From the NCBI GenBank assembly GCA_012295275.1, contig CM022667.1:4822208-4886207 (forward strand): a stretch of 64,000 bases of DNA, read 5' to 3'. This DNA comes from Chrysomallon squamiferum. Lineage: Eukaryota > Mollusca > Gastropoda > Neomphalida > Peltospiridae. Under the pieces are notes generated by a model. That model made no database searches, was not told the origin of the DNA, and was given only the letters and a program-made list of their open reading frames with translations. The translations under genes and the position numbers were made by a program. Shown here in pieces: positions 15,619 to 27,802 of this stretch (positions are counted from its first letter, which is position 1; every line of letters starts with the position of its first letter).

Positions 15619-15620
15619 TT
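15460..15620. repeat. Poly-A, (AAT)n and (AT)n tracts before the satellite
   Basis: A poly-A stretch (about 15474-15514), AAT run (about 15553-15583) and AT run (about 15586-15616) lie about 110 bases before the 75-bp array. The unit B counterpart has the poly-A and AAT runs but no comparable AT run. Confidence 0.9.
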
Positions 15621-15730
15621 ACTATTATTTAGTACAGTACTGAAATAAACTCAGATAAGATGATTATATTAGAAATAGTTTATTACGTGAGTGGATATCA
15701 GTAAATAAGCTAAACAACCTTGTTCGTGTA

Positions 15731-18700
15731 TCATCTGTATGTTATTTAGTACAAAAACTGAAGTGTCGGTGTCTTAGATTACAAACAACCTATTACTCGT
15801 CTTTATCATCTGTATGTTATTTAGTACAAAACTGAAGTGTCGGTGTCTTAGATTACAAACAACCTATTACTCGTCTTTATCATCTGTATGTTATTTAGTA
15901 CAAAAACTGAAGTGTCGGTGTCTTAGATTACAAACAACCTATTACTCGTCTTTTTATCATCTGTATGTTATTTAGTACAAAACTGAAGTGTCAGTGTCTT
16001 ACATTACAAACAACCTATTACTCGTCTTTATCATCTGTATGTTATTTAGTACAAAAACTGAAGTGTCGGTGTCTTAGATTACAAACAACCTATTACTCGT
16101 CTTTATCATCTGTATGTTATTTAGTACAAAAACTGAAGTGTCGGTGTCTTAGATTACAAACAACCTATTACTCGTCTTTATCATCTGTATGTTATTTAGT
16201 ACAAAAACTGAAGTGTCAGTGTCTTACATTACAAACAACCTATTACTCGTCTTTATCATCTGTATGTTATTTAGTACAAAAACTGAAGTGTCGGTGTCTT
16301 ACATTACAAACAACCTATTACTCGTCTTTATCATCTGTATGTTATTTAGTACAAAAAAACTGAAGTGTCGGTGTCTTACATTACAAACAACCTATTACTC
16401 GTCTTTATCATCTGTATGTTATTTAGTACAAAAACTGAAGTGTCAGTGTCTTAGATTACAAACAACCTATTACTCGTCTTTATCATCTGTATGTTATTTA
16501 GTACAAAAACTGAAGTGTCGGTGTCTTAGATTACAAACAACCTATTACTCGTCTTTATCATCTGTATGTTATTTAGTACAAAAACTGAAGTGTCGGTGTC
16601 TTAGATTACAAACAACCTATTACTCGTCTTTATCATCTGTATGTTATTTAGTACAAAAACTGAAGTGTCGGTGTCTTAGATTACAAACAACCTATTACTC
16701 GTCTTTATCATCTGTATGTTATTTAGTACAAAAACTGAAGTGTCGGTGTCTTAGATTACAAACAACCTATTACTCGTCTTTATCATCTGTATGTTATTTA
16801 GTACAAAAAACTGAAGTGTCGGTGTCTTAGATTACAAACAACCTATTACTCGTCTTTATCATCTGTATGTTATTTAGTACAAAAACTGAAGTGTCGGTGT
16901 CTTAGATTACAAACAACCTATTACTCGTCTTTATCATCTGTATGTTATTTAGTACAAAAACTGAAGTGTCGGTGTCTTAGATTACAAACAACCTATTACT
17001 CGTCTTTATCATCTGTATGTTATTTAGTACAAAAAACTGAAGTGTCAGTTTCTTAGATTACAAACAACCTATTACTCGTCTTTATCATCTGTATGTTATT
17101 TAGTACAAAACTGAAGTGTCGGTGTCTTAGATTACAAACAACCTATTACTCGTCTTTATCATCTGTATGTTATTTAGTACAAAAACTGAAGTGTCGGTGT
17201 CTTAGATTACAAACAACCTATTACTCGTCTTTATCATCTGTATGTTATTTAGTACAAAAACTGAAGTGTCGGTGTCTTAGATTACAAACAACCTATTACT
17301 CGTCTTTATCATCTGTATGTTATTTAGTACAAAAACTGAAGTGTCGGTGTCTTAGATTACAAACAACCTATTACTCGTCTTTATCATCTGTATGTTATTT
17401 AGTACAAAAACTGAAGTGTCAGTTTCTTAGATTACAAACAACCTATTACTCGTCTTTATCATCTGTATGTTATTTAGTACAAAAACTGAAGTGTCGGTGT
17501 CTTAGATTACAAACAACCTATTACTCGTCTTTATCATCTGTATGTTATTTAGTACAAAAACTGAAGTGTCGGTGTCTTAGATTACAAACAACCTATTACT
17601 CGTCTTTATCATCTGTATGTTATTTAGTACAAAAACTGAAGTGTCGGTGTCTTAGATTACAAACAACCTATTACTCGTCTTTATCATCTGTATGTTATTT
17701 AGTACAAAAAACTGAAGTGTCGGTGTCTTAGATTACAAACAACCTATTACTCGTCTTTATCATCTGTATGTTATTTAGTACAAAAACTGAAGTGTCGGTG
17801 TCTTAGATTACAAACAACCTATTACTCGTCTTTATCATCTGTATGTTATTTAGTACAAAAACTGAAGTGTCAGTTTCTTAGATTACAAACAACCTATTAC
17901 TCGTCTTTATCATCTGTATGTTATTTAGTACAAAAACTGAAGTGTCGGTGTCTTAGATTACAAACAACCTATTACTCGTCTTTATCATCTGTATGTTATT
18001 TAGTACAAAAACTGAAGTGTCAGTTTCTTAGATTACAAACAACCTATTACTCGTCTTTATCATCTGTATGTTATTTAGTACAAAAACTGAAGTGTCGGTG
18101 TCTTAGATTACAAACAACCTATTACTCGTCTTTATCATCTGTATGTTATTTAGTACAAAACTGAAGTGTCAGTTTCTTAGATTACAAACAACCTATTACT
18201 CGTCTTTATCATCTGTATGTTATTTAGTACAAAAACTGAAGTGTCGGTGTCTTAGATTACAAACAACCTATTACTCGTCTTTATCATCTGTATGTTATTT
18301 AGTACAAAACTGAAGTGTCGGTGTCTTAGATTACAAACAACCTATTACTCGTCTTTATCATCTGTATGTTATTTAGTACAAAACTGAAGTGTCGGTGTCT
18401 TAGATTACAAACAACCTATTACTCGTCTTTATCATCTGTATGTTATTTAGTACAAAAACTGAAGTGTCAGTTTCTTAGATTACAAACAACCTATTACTCG
18501 TCTTTATCATCTGTATGTTATTTAGTACAAAAACTGAAGTGTCGGTGTCTTAGATTACAAACAACCTATTACTCGTCTTTATCATCTGTATGTTATTTAG
18601 TACAAAAACTGAAGTGTCGGTGTCTTAGATTACAAACAACCTATTACTCGTCTTTATCATCTGTATGTTATTTAGTACAAAAACTGAAGTGTCAGTTTCT

Positions 18701-19704
18701 TAGATTACAAACAACCTATTACTCGTCTTTATCATCTGTATGTTATTTAGTACAAAAACTGAAGTGTCGGTGTCTTAGATTACAAACAACCTATTACTCG
18801 TCTTTATCATCTGTATGTTATTTAGTACAAAACTGAAGTGTCGGTGTCTTAGATTACAAACAACCTATTACTCGTCTTTATCATCTGTATGTTATTTAGT
18901 ACAAAAACTGAAGTGTCGGTGTCTTAGATTACAAACAACCTATTACTCGTCTTTATCATCTGTATGTTATTTAGTACAAAACTGAAGTGTCGGTGTCTTA
19001 GATTACAAACAACCTATTACTCGTCTTTATCATCTGTATGTTATTTAGTACAAAACTGAAGTGTCAGTTTCTTAGATTACAAACAACCTATTACTCGTCT
19101 TTATCATCTGTATGTTATTTAGTACAAAAACTGAAGTGTCGGTGTCTTAGATTACAAACAACCTATTACTCGTCTTTATCATCTGTATGTTATTTAGTAC
19201 AAAAACTGAAGTGTCAGTTTCTTAGATTACAAACAACCTATTACTCGTCTTTATCATCTGTATGTTATTTAGTACAAAAACTGAAGTGTCGGTGTCTTAG
19301 ATTACAAACAACCTATTACTCGTCTTTATCATCTGTATGTTATTTAGTACAAAAACTGAAGTGTCGGTGTCTTAGATTACAAACAACCTATTACTCGTCT
19401 TTATCATCTGTATGTTATTTAGTACAAAAACTGAAGTGTCGGTGTCTTAGATTACAAACAACCTATTACTCGTCTTTATCATCTGTATGTTATTTAGTAC
19501 AAAAACTGAAGTGTCGGTGTCTTAGATTACAAACAACCTATTACTCGTCTTTATCATCTGTATGTTATTTAGTACAAAACTGAAGTGTCGGTGTCTTAGA
19601 TTACAAACAACCTATTACTCGTCTTTATCATCTGTATGTTATTTAGTACAAAAACTGAAGTGTCGGTGTCTTAGATTACAAACAACCTATTACGCGTCTG
19701 CATA
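15731..19704 (+). repeat. 75-bp tandem satellite, about 53 units
   Basis: Head-to-tail repeats of a 75-bp unit that begins TCATCTGTATGTTATTTAGT and ends AACCTATTACTCGTCTTTA. Units differ mainly in the length of one A run (AAAACTG to AAAAAAACTG) and at a few bases: GTCGGTGTC is the main type, GTCAGTTTC a variant in nine units from about 17041 on, and ACATT instead of AGATT only near the left end. The last unit ends ...TTACGCGTCTGCATAATCTGC, the unique right flank. Unit length is divisible by three, so a frame stays open where A runs do not shift it; this is not a protein gene. The corresponding site in duplication unit B (32326-32400) has a single unit. Confidence 0.98.
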
Positions 19705-21262
19705 ATCTGCCTGTAAATAAAGGTATTACGTAAATTACACATGATGTAAATAATTTTTTGTGTGTGTGGATTATAAAAAGTTAAGTGACGTTATTTGAGA
19801 TTGGTGTCTGAATGCTGGTTGACGCATTCTTCTCTAAGTCTGTGCTCAGAGTTAGTTACATTATAGATTTTCCATTATCTTTACCTCAGTCATTATAACG
19901 AACTGTTCCAGATTACCTGGAGAGCGATTATTATTCCATAAATACAGTAACATCTCGCTTAAGGATATTGAAATAGAAGTTTAATAGTTAATTGTTCGAA
20001 ATAAATGATACAAATGGATACAATGCATGTTTTTAAATCCGTTTTCTTTCGTTTTTCGTTCAGTCACGAGCTTCTCTCAGCTGTGTTGATCAGCTGACGC
20101 CTCAGTCTGGTATTCTGATTCTCTTTTCTCTTCAGCTTCGATTTAGTCTTAAACTCGTTTGTAATTTACCCTTCCAATATGTCAAAACGAATAACAGTAT
20201 ACCGGCGAATGCTGATGATAAAAGAAACGGAAGACAATAACTTTCGAAACAAAATACATTATCTTAAATGAATCCAAAACCCACAAAAATGAACCCACAA
20301 TGAGCGGCATATAATTATTTCTTAATGTATTTGTATAAATTGATTTGTAAATGATTTAATGTTTACTTAATATCTATAATCTATTAAATCATTTATGTCT
20401 AAACTGCCGTTTTATTTCTCCTTATTTAACCTCTTTTTTTATGTCAAATTTCATCAGCGAGAAAGTAACCACTGCTTTTAACCTTAATTCTATATAAATT
20501 AGTCTCCTGCTTAACGATACCTCACTTCACTATCGGAAATTTAGAACCAATTACATCTTTAATCTGAGGTATTATTGTAGTATGGATATCGCTTATCGCA
20601 TAAAGTATGCAAATATGACAAATATCGAAATAATCTATGTATCGAATGTAGTGAATGTAAATAATTAAAAAAGAAGGTATACATCTAAAAGTATTCCCAA
20701 TGATTTGGTCCTTCGTATAAACTTTTTCAGTCACAGCCAAAGTATTTGCAGGTCATAATATCTTTAGTGTACATACTATTAATATCCTATGTGATATATA
20801 TTGTATAATATGTGCACAATGTGTATATGTATGTGTGCATAACGTAAATATGACCAGTAACAGATATCTTGAACATGTTTAAGCTGAATATGGTTTAATT
20901 CGAACAGTTAATAATAAATGTAACGTTCACATATTCTATTTACTGAATATAAGTGAATTACTCGTATGTAAAATATGTTTTTTTTTTGTTTGTTTTTTTA
21001 AATTATATTGTTGAATAAAATTAGTTATTCATAATAATATTTTTGTCGTTTTCTTTTACAGAAGGAAACCATGAGAAGTAACAAAAAAATACATTGTGCC
21101 GCTTTTTTCTTTTCTTTTCTTTTCTTTTATTCTCTTTTTAATAGATAGATGAAACTGATGTAAAATTGTTTATAATTGGTCTGTTGTTTTGTTACGGAAA
21201 GGAAATGTTTATGAATTAGAAATGACCAGCTTAATAATAATAATAATAAATAATAATAATAA

Positions 21263-21293
<31 letters not shown>

Positions 21294-21690
21294 AATCCAA
21301 ATAAGAATAAGAAGAATACGAATAATAATAATAGCAATAATAATAATAACAACAACAACAATAATAATAGTAATAATATTATAATAATAATAATGTTGAT
21401 GATTATGATGATGATAATGAGGAGGAGGAAGATGATGATGATAATAATGAAAAAGCAAAAAATCTACGACAAATGAGTAGTGAACGCTTTTTCTGCTTTC
21501 GGATGATGTTACATAATCGATTTAGGAACAATGCGCTCCGCCTCTGAATGTTAGAAAGAAACCAGATGTATGTACAGGCCAAGTTCATTATATACAGAGG
21601 TAATCAAGTATTGCGGTAGAAGAGCTTTTTCTACAAACTGGGAATTCTACCAGATGGGAAGACACCATTGCTTCAGTCAGTTGTTACACC
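19705..21690. other. Non-coding stretch between satellite and STELLO copy 1
   Basis: The first 170 bases match unit B (from 32395). From about 19870 to about 21640 there is no visible counterpart in unit B. It includes AAT, GAA and AAC triplets at about 21233-21440 but no recognisable gene. Homology to unit B resumes at CATTGCTTCAGTCAG, 20-25 bases before the ATG at 21691. Confidence 0.6.
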
Positions 21691-21973
21691 ATGGGGACAC
21701 TTCGTAGCTTGTACTTTTGTGTTGTCGTTATTGTGTTAATTTCGTTAGCTTATTTTCTGTTCATGTTAAATATTGATAATATACGTAAACGGTATTTTTT
21801 TCGGGACAAATCACGAGTAAGGTAGGTGTTAAACTATTACCCGCATAACTCATTATAAAATATGAAAAGGAAGCTTGACACACTCTTTATTTCATAGCGC
21901 CCAAAGATTCTCAAATCATGAAAAAGGGATTAACAACTTAATACGTATTCCAGTATATAAAAATAAAATTTTA

Positions 21974-22071
<98 letters not shown>

Positions 22072-22957
22072 TAATAATAATAATAATGATAATAATAATG
22101 AAATTTAAAAAGGAAATCTTACGCTTATCAAATACCTTGAAGTGAGACGAAGAAAATCTAAATGTATATTCTACATACTGAATAGTTAGAACTTCATTTG
22201 TTGCTTTTCTCTCAAGTTACAATTAATATTCTGTGTCTGTGTGTGTGTTTAGTTTAAGATAGTATCTGTTAAACAACGAATAATATTTAAAAAAAATATA
22301 TATGTTAAACACTAAAGTATTAATGGAAGGAAAAAAGACACTTTCAAAAAAGAAAAACAAAAACAAAAAACATTTTATGGAGAACAAAATCCTTTTCATC
22401 AGAGCTATATTATAATAAGATATATTACGTTTCATTTATGTTTCAGTTTTCTCTTCAGTACTTAATATTAAGCTCTTCAATTCATTTATGATAATAAATT
22501 TTCGATAATTCCATGGTTGTCTGCCGGAGAACAGTTCAGACGGACATTCGAATGGACATTTGAACGGACATCGCTGGTTCTGTATCGGTTTTTTGCAACG
22601 ATTCTGGCTGGTATACTCATTTAAATATAATACTGGCTTTACATTCATTTAGCAAAATTCTGCGATAAAAAAAAAGAAAGAAAAAAAAAAGAAAGAAAGA
22701 AAAAAGAAAACCCGTTGTAGACGGAGAACCAGACTTGTTCATCACAATGTCCTTCTAAGCTGTTTTACGCCAAAGAATAAAAGGGCTACTAGACCTAGAC
22801 CTAAACCAATGACATAATTAAGTGATTAACTTTTATAAATTGCTTTCTTTAAAAACAACTTGTAGCAGTTCTGAATCACTTCAGCAATTCTTTCGTAGAT
22901 TATGATTCAGTGTGAAGTTATTTATTTATTAATTTGTTTGATTTCTTGTTTGTTGTC

Positions 22958-23010
<53 letters not shown>

Positions 23011-25535
23011 GTACGATGTTCAATAGATCACGTTTAGGTAGTTCTTTTCATAAATGGATTGTCATCACAACAATTTATGAGCCCAAAGATGACGTCAGAT
23101 TTATAGCGAAAATACCCGGATGGAAAGTTGTCGTTATTGGAGATAAAGAAACGCCCGCAGATTGGAGGTTTGATAAACTGACTTCTGTTTTCTTCTAACT
23201 TATTTATTTACTTTTGTACTTTATATCAAATTAACAAACCTATGTACATTTTCTATAAACCGACTACTTCTGCTATTCCTATTTCAACTTCTACTACCAC
23301 AACAACTACTACCACTACAATAACGACGACAGCTACTATAACTTCCACTGTTATTTCTACTACTACTACTGCTACTGCTACTACTACTTCCACCACTAAA
23401 ATTACTCCTATATCACTACTACTACTACGTCTTCTAATAATAATCTTGCAGCTGCTACTTTACATTTAATTAATGCTGCTGTCACTGGCAGGGTTTATTT
23501 CTATAAAATATTACGAAAAAATAACAAAATTTTATAATTAATCTTTTCATTCTTCTGCCAAATTATGTTCATTTGCTGTAATATCTTTAGTTATCCCGGA
23601 TGTATCTATCTTGATATCAAAACTCAACAACAGCTTGGATTCGAAAGCGTCGCTCTTCTTCCCACCGGAAGTTACGCACGGAAAAACGTCGGGTATCTTT
23701 ACGCCATTTCCAGAGGAGCCAAATTCATTTATGAAACCGATGACGACAACAGACCAAACGATCTTTTACAAAACTTCATACTACAGCCCAGAACGTCTGG
23801 TGTCATGTTTGCTGGCGAACACCTCTTCAATCCTTACCGCCATTTTGGACAGCCCACGCTATGGCCAAGAGGATATCCTCTGAATGCCGTTGGCGACAAC
23901 GTGTCCAGCAACTACTTCCTCGACACGTGGAAAACACCTTCCATACAACAAGGACTTGTCAATGGTGATCCAGATATGGACGCTGTTTTTAGACTCACAC
24001 GGAAAAAATCATCTTCAAGATTGAACGTAACTTTCGATAATCGTGCACCATCTGTGTTCGTACCACCTGGAGTTTTCTCCCCTTTCAATTCGCAGAACAC
24101 TTTATTTCTGTACGACGCATTGTGGGCGTTGCTATTGCCCACGTCTGTAACCATAAGAGTGTGCGACATCTGGCGGGGATACTGGGCACAACGTCTTCTC
24201 TGGGAAATGGGATCGACTCTTGGATTCTTTCCGCCGAACGCTTTTCAGAAAAGAAATTCTCATTCGTATCTGAAAGACGCCGTGCAAGAGAAAGATCTTT
24301 ACTTCGAAACAAACAGACTTTTGTCTTTCCTCGCTGGCTGGATCTGTGAGTCAAAACTGAGTTTCTTTTCTTGTGTAGAAAGACTCAGTCGAAACATGGC
24401 CGCAGAGAATTTCTGGAAGGTAGAAGACGCAAGATTAACCGAAGCATGGCTCAGAGATTTGAGGAAGGCTGGTTATGTCGAACCAAAGCGTGTACAGTCG
24501 AGAGATAAAAATGGACGCTTTGTTTTTCCAAAAGGCTTCAGTGATACGCAGACGACTTTAGAATTCAGACCTGATGAAAAGCAACTTCCTCTTCCGCAGA
24601 CGTCAACTTTCAAACAATCCACAAAACTGAACCATGTTGAATCGGTGTCTGCTGTTTGTCCAAACGTAACGTTAAATCTACCCCCGTACGTGTTACAGCA
24701 GGCCACACCCATTTACTCGAACATCCTCTTGATAATAGTGTTCAACTTTCCTCATTACGAAAACGTCCGATTACTGGAGGTGATTTATAACCTGCATTTT
24801 CCACAAAGACTCTACTGTGGACCTGACGTGAAACGTTTTAGACAAACCACCGAGCGACAAGTCACGTTTATAGAAGTGAATATAAACAGAGGTTTCGTCG
24901 GCTACGAATGCATGCTTAGAGCCATGCAAATGAACTACAACGTGGACGGCTTTCTCCACGTCGCTGACGACACTCTGCTGAACGTATGGAACCTGAAATC
25001 ACTTCAAACCGATCGTGTTTGGTACGGTGACTCTGCGAATGTGTTGAGAATAAAAAAAAAACGATCGAGGTGGCCATGGGTGAACAGACCTATAGGCAGA
25101 CGTGCCTACGTGTCCTCGCTTCAAGAGATTAGACATTCAAACAAGTCAGTGTACGCGGACTTCAAACGAGTTCTGAGAAAGAACACGCATTTCGCAGACG
25201 GGTTCTATCACCAGTCGTCAGACATAGTGTACATTCCTCTACGTTTGAAAGAGAAGTTTATATTTATCAATCGAATATTTCTGAAACACAAACTCTTCTT
25301 GGAAATTGCTTTTGCGACTTTCGTTGGTGGAGTCGAGCATCTTAACAACGTCACGTATCTAAAAGGAAGATATCTTTGGTACGACGGATCAAGAAACCAC
25401 ATAGAAAAGTATTTTAACAAAGATGCGCATTTCCTGCACCCTGTCAAACTGCTGCGTGAGTTCAGCAACGCTAAAGGAAAGAAGTTTTATTGTGAAACGT
25501 ATCTTCCACTGACCCTGCCTGGTGTAACAGTGTAA
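21691..25535 (+). CDS. STELLO-like (DUF288) type II membrane protein, copy 1
   Basis: Three exons, 21691-21821, 23012-23167 and 23591-25535, join in phase (phase 2 at both introns) to give 743 residues; donors are GTAGGT and GTTTGA. Exon 1 encodes a short basic start, one hydrophobic signal anchor (about residues 7-26) and a basic stem, as expected of a Golgi type II protein. Exon 2 carries the family hallmark KWIVITTIYEP...IPGWKVVVIGDKETPADW. Exon 3 holds the rest, including YETDDDN (acidic DDD at residues 146-148, DXD-like) and a second acidic site, VADDT, near residue 555. In plants STELLO proteins are Golgi glycosyltransferase-like partners of cellulose synthase; the animal role is not established. 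Exon 2 uses an acceptor that adds one codon relative to copies 2 and 3. A minisatellite starts at the stop codon. The family call is strong; enzymatic activity is inferred. Confidence 0.88.
21975..22090. repeat. (AAT)n in STELLO copy 1 intron 1
   Basis: About 38 near-perfect AAT triplets. A matching but shorter and more interrupted AAT/AAC tract lies at about 34850-34930 in copy 2. Confidence 0.95.
23285..23440 (+). repeat. ACT/ACC triplet-rich tract in STELLO copy 1 intron 2
   Basis: Imperfect ACT, ACC, ACA and ACG triplets between exons 2 and 3. The same intron carries an equivalent tract in copy 2 (about 36108-36265) and a much larger one in copy 3. Confidence 0.8.
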
Positions 25536-25607
25536 CAGTGTAACAGCGTAACAGTGTAACAGTGTAACAGCGTAACAGTGTAACAGTGTAACAGCGTAAC
25601 AGTGTAA
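25521..25607 (+). repeat. 8-bp minisatellite overlapping the stop codon of STELLO copy 1
   Basis: Tandem copies of TGTAACAG/CGTAACAG. The first copies lie in the last codons and supply the TAA stop. A shorter version is at 38370-38424 behind copy 2; copy 3 lacks it. Confidence 0.92.
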
Positions 25608-26428
25608 ACTATGTCCAGTCCGTCAGACTTCGTTTGTTGATTTAAGTTGTTTTGTTCTGGCGACGTTCTTAACATGCAGAGAGTGTGACGAAATGGAAGA
25701 AAAAAAAAAAAAACTTACATAGAATTGTTTCATTCAAAATAACTGACTTCGTGTCTACTTCCTTTTTGTATAAAAATGGAAGAAAAAGCACAAGATCGTA
25801 ATTTATTTGTTTTATTAAATTATTGTACACAAAACAAAATTTCTTCTTTTTCCGCTTAAAATAAAAAGCACAAGATCGTGTTATTATTATTGTTATTTTT
25901 AATATAAATTATTAAAGGATATAAAAGTGTAATTTTTAAAATAAATTCTATTTAATAAAGAATTTAATAATAATAAAACTAATAAATGAGCATAAGCATA
26001 AACTATTTTCATGAGTATCAAAATTTTATTTATAATTTAGAGACTATTAATTAAAGCGGGTTTTAAATGTATTTTAAATCCTTTATATATATATATATAT
26101 ATATATATGTTTAATAATTAAATTAAAAGTGGACTGATTTAATATTTACATTACACGTGATTTGTTCTGTACTAAGTACCGTTTACGTACATTAACATGA
26201 TCAGAAAATACGTTAACGAAATTAACACCATAACGACCACAAAATAATGCAGCTAGGAAATGTCGTCTTGGTGTAATAACTTTCTGTGAAGATTTTTCTG
26301 TTAACTTTTAACACTAGAACAGCTGTCGATGACATATTAAAACCACATAAAAAGTTTCACCGCATGGGAGTAATCCCGGTAATCAAAACACTACAGTATG
26401 GTTAAATAATTATAATAATAATAATAAT

Positions 26429-26489
<61 letters not shown>

Positions 26490-27800
26490 TAAAAAAAATT
26501 ACTACGATTTACTCGTTTTAACGTTGCTAATATTAATCGAATATTATTCTCTAAGTGAACAACCTTAATTTTAATTTTCATTTGCTTTCTCTTGATTTAA
26601 TATTTACTTGCTTAGCAATAAATTATTGTTCAGTGTTTCATTCCAGAGTGCCCATTCATTAAGGCCGCTCTAGGTGTGACCAAACGATATTTTAAATTTA
26701 ACACCTTGCTGTAACTAACGGTTACGGTCAGGTTAGGATGCAGGTTGAATACATATTCGCCAAGACACAGAATTATATGAATCTGTTGAAATCCTATTTG
26801 GTCCAATAAGATTGTAAATTAAACAGATACTGAGGATAAATTTAAAATGAAAGAGGAAGAAAAAAATTATATTCTCTCTTGGGTTAATGTTTTCTCTTGT
26901 AATGAAGTAAAATATTTCTGAATAACGATGCAGTAAACTTCTTTCAAGACGTTTGATTATCTTCACAGTGGTGTGCAAAATAATCTTGAAATGACGGTTT
27001 TCATATATTTATTTATTTATTTATTTATTTATTTTATTATTATTTTTTCCCTGTGGTCTACTATACAACTTGAGCGAGATATTTAAACCACAGTTTTAAA
27101 AGGTTTCTGTTTACAACTGATCACACACAGAAAAGCCGAGTTAGGATGTTGTATACGTTGATGACATGTATATACGTCACTAAGCAACGTTCTGCTTGTA
27201 AGAAGAATTACGTCATATATTTCTGTTTTATGTGAGGTGCACCAGTTATCTTTGACATTCCATCACAACTTGTAAACATCAAATGCAACAAAACATTTAA
27301 TATTGTGATCGTTAATTAAAAGACTAGCTCATGTGTATAATTTACGTATGTCATACAACATATTAACAAATATAGAAATAAAAGAAAACAAAATTATCTG
27401 AAGGCTGCTTTTATATGTATTATTAATTATTAGTTTTAATTATTACAGGAATATTCATTAACAGAAGCTAATTATTTAATCACTTTTGTGAAATACTCAA
27501 TTCAGAACATCTCTTATTATCTTGTATTCATTACACTTTCAAGCTACATCGTAACAAAGCAAAGACTACGTTCTTTTCAACAAGAAGAAAATTATAATTT
27601 GAGCAAACAAAGATTTGTTAATTATTGCATGATTAAGTTTATAATTAGTAATTAACTTGTTCTGGGTTATATACGTAAGGATAATTATAATTGTTTTCAT
27701 CAACAAATTCTTGGATATATGTTATTACAGTTCTCAGTTAAAAGCGGAAACAGGGTCATAGTCGCCATTAGAGAAAGACATCACGTGATCATCGACTGGT
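25608..27800. other. Intergenic: 3' flank of STELLO copy 1 and junction of units A and B
   Basis: 3' flanking DNA of copy 1 (matching 38425-39489), with an AT run at about 26083-26109 and an AAT run at about 26408-26483. The junction between duplication units lies at about 26695-26735. It is followed by the left part of unit B, which contains an ATTT run (about 27006-27035) where unit A has GA and CTT runs. No gene seen. Confidence 0.6.
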
Positions 27801-27802
27801 AA

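Larger units (their letters stand above)
9440..26694 (+). repeat. Segmental duplication unit A (ZP gene + satellite + STELLO-like gene)
   Basis: Left member of a direct tandem duplication; the partner is about 26735-39489. The left edge is recognisable from the shared stretch beginning near GCATATTCGCCAAGACACAG (about 9466, partner about 26751). The right edge is the shared stretch ending in CCGCTCTAGGTGTG.CCAAACG (about 26665-26690, partner about 39460-39485). Genes, splice sites and most introns match base for base with scattered changes. Unit A is longer mainly because of the roughly 4 kb satellite at 15731-19704. One internal stretch (about 19870-21640) has no counterpart in unit B. Confidence 0.85.

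Noticed and set aside
15965-19583. Long plus-strand open frames encoding a repeated ~25-residue motif across the satellite
   Set aside because: They exist because 75 is divisible by three and the unit lacks a stop in one frame. Frames break wherever the A run changes length, and there is no promoter, start context or domain. They are satellite artefacts.
15731-19704. CRISPR-like regular repeats
   Set aside because: The repeats are contiguous 75-bp units with no unique spacers, in an intron-containing animal genome.
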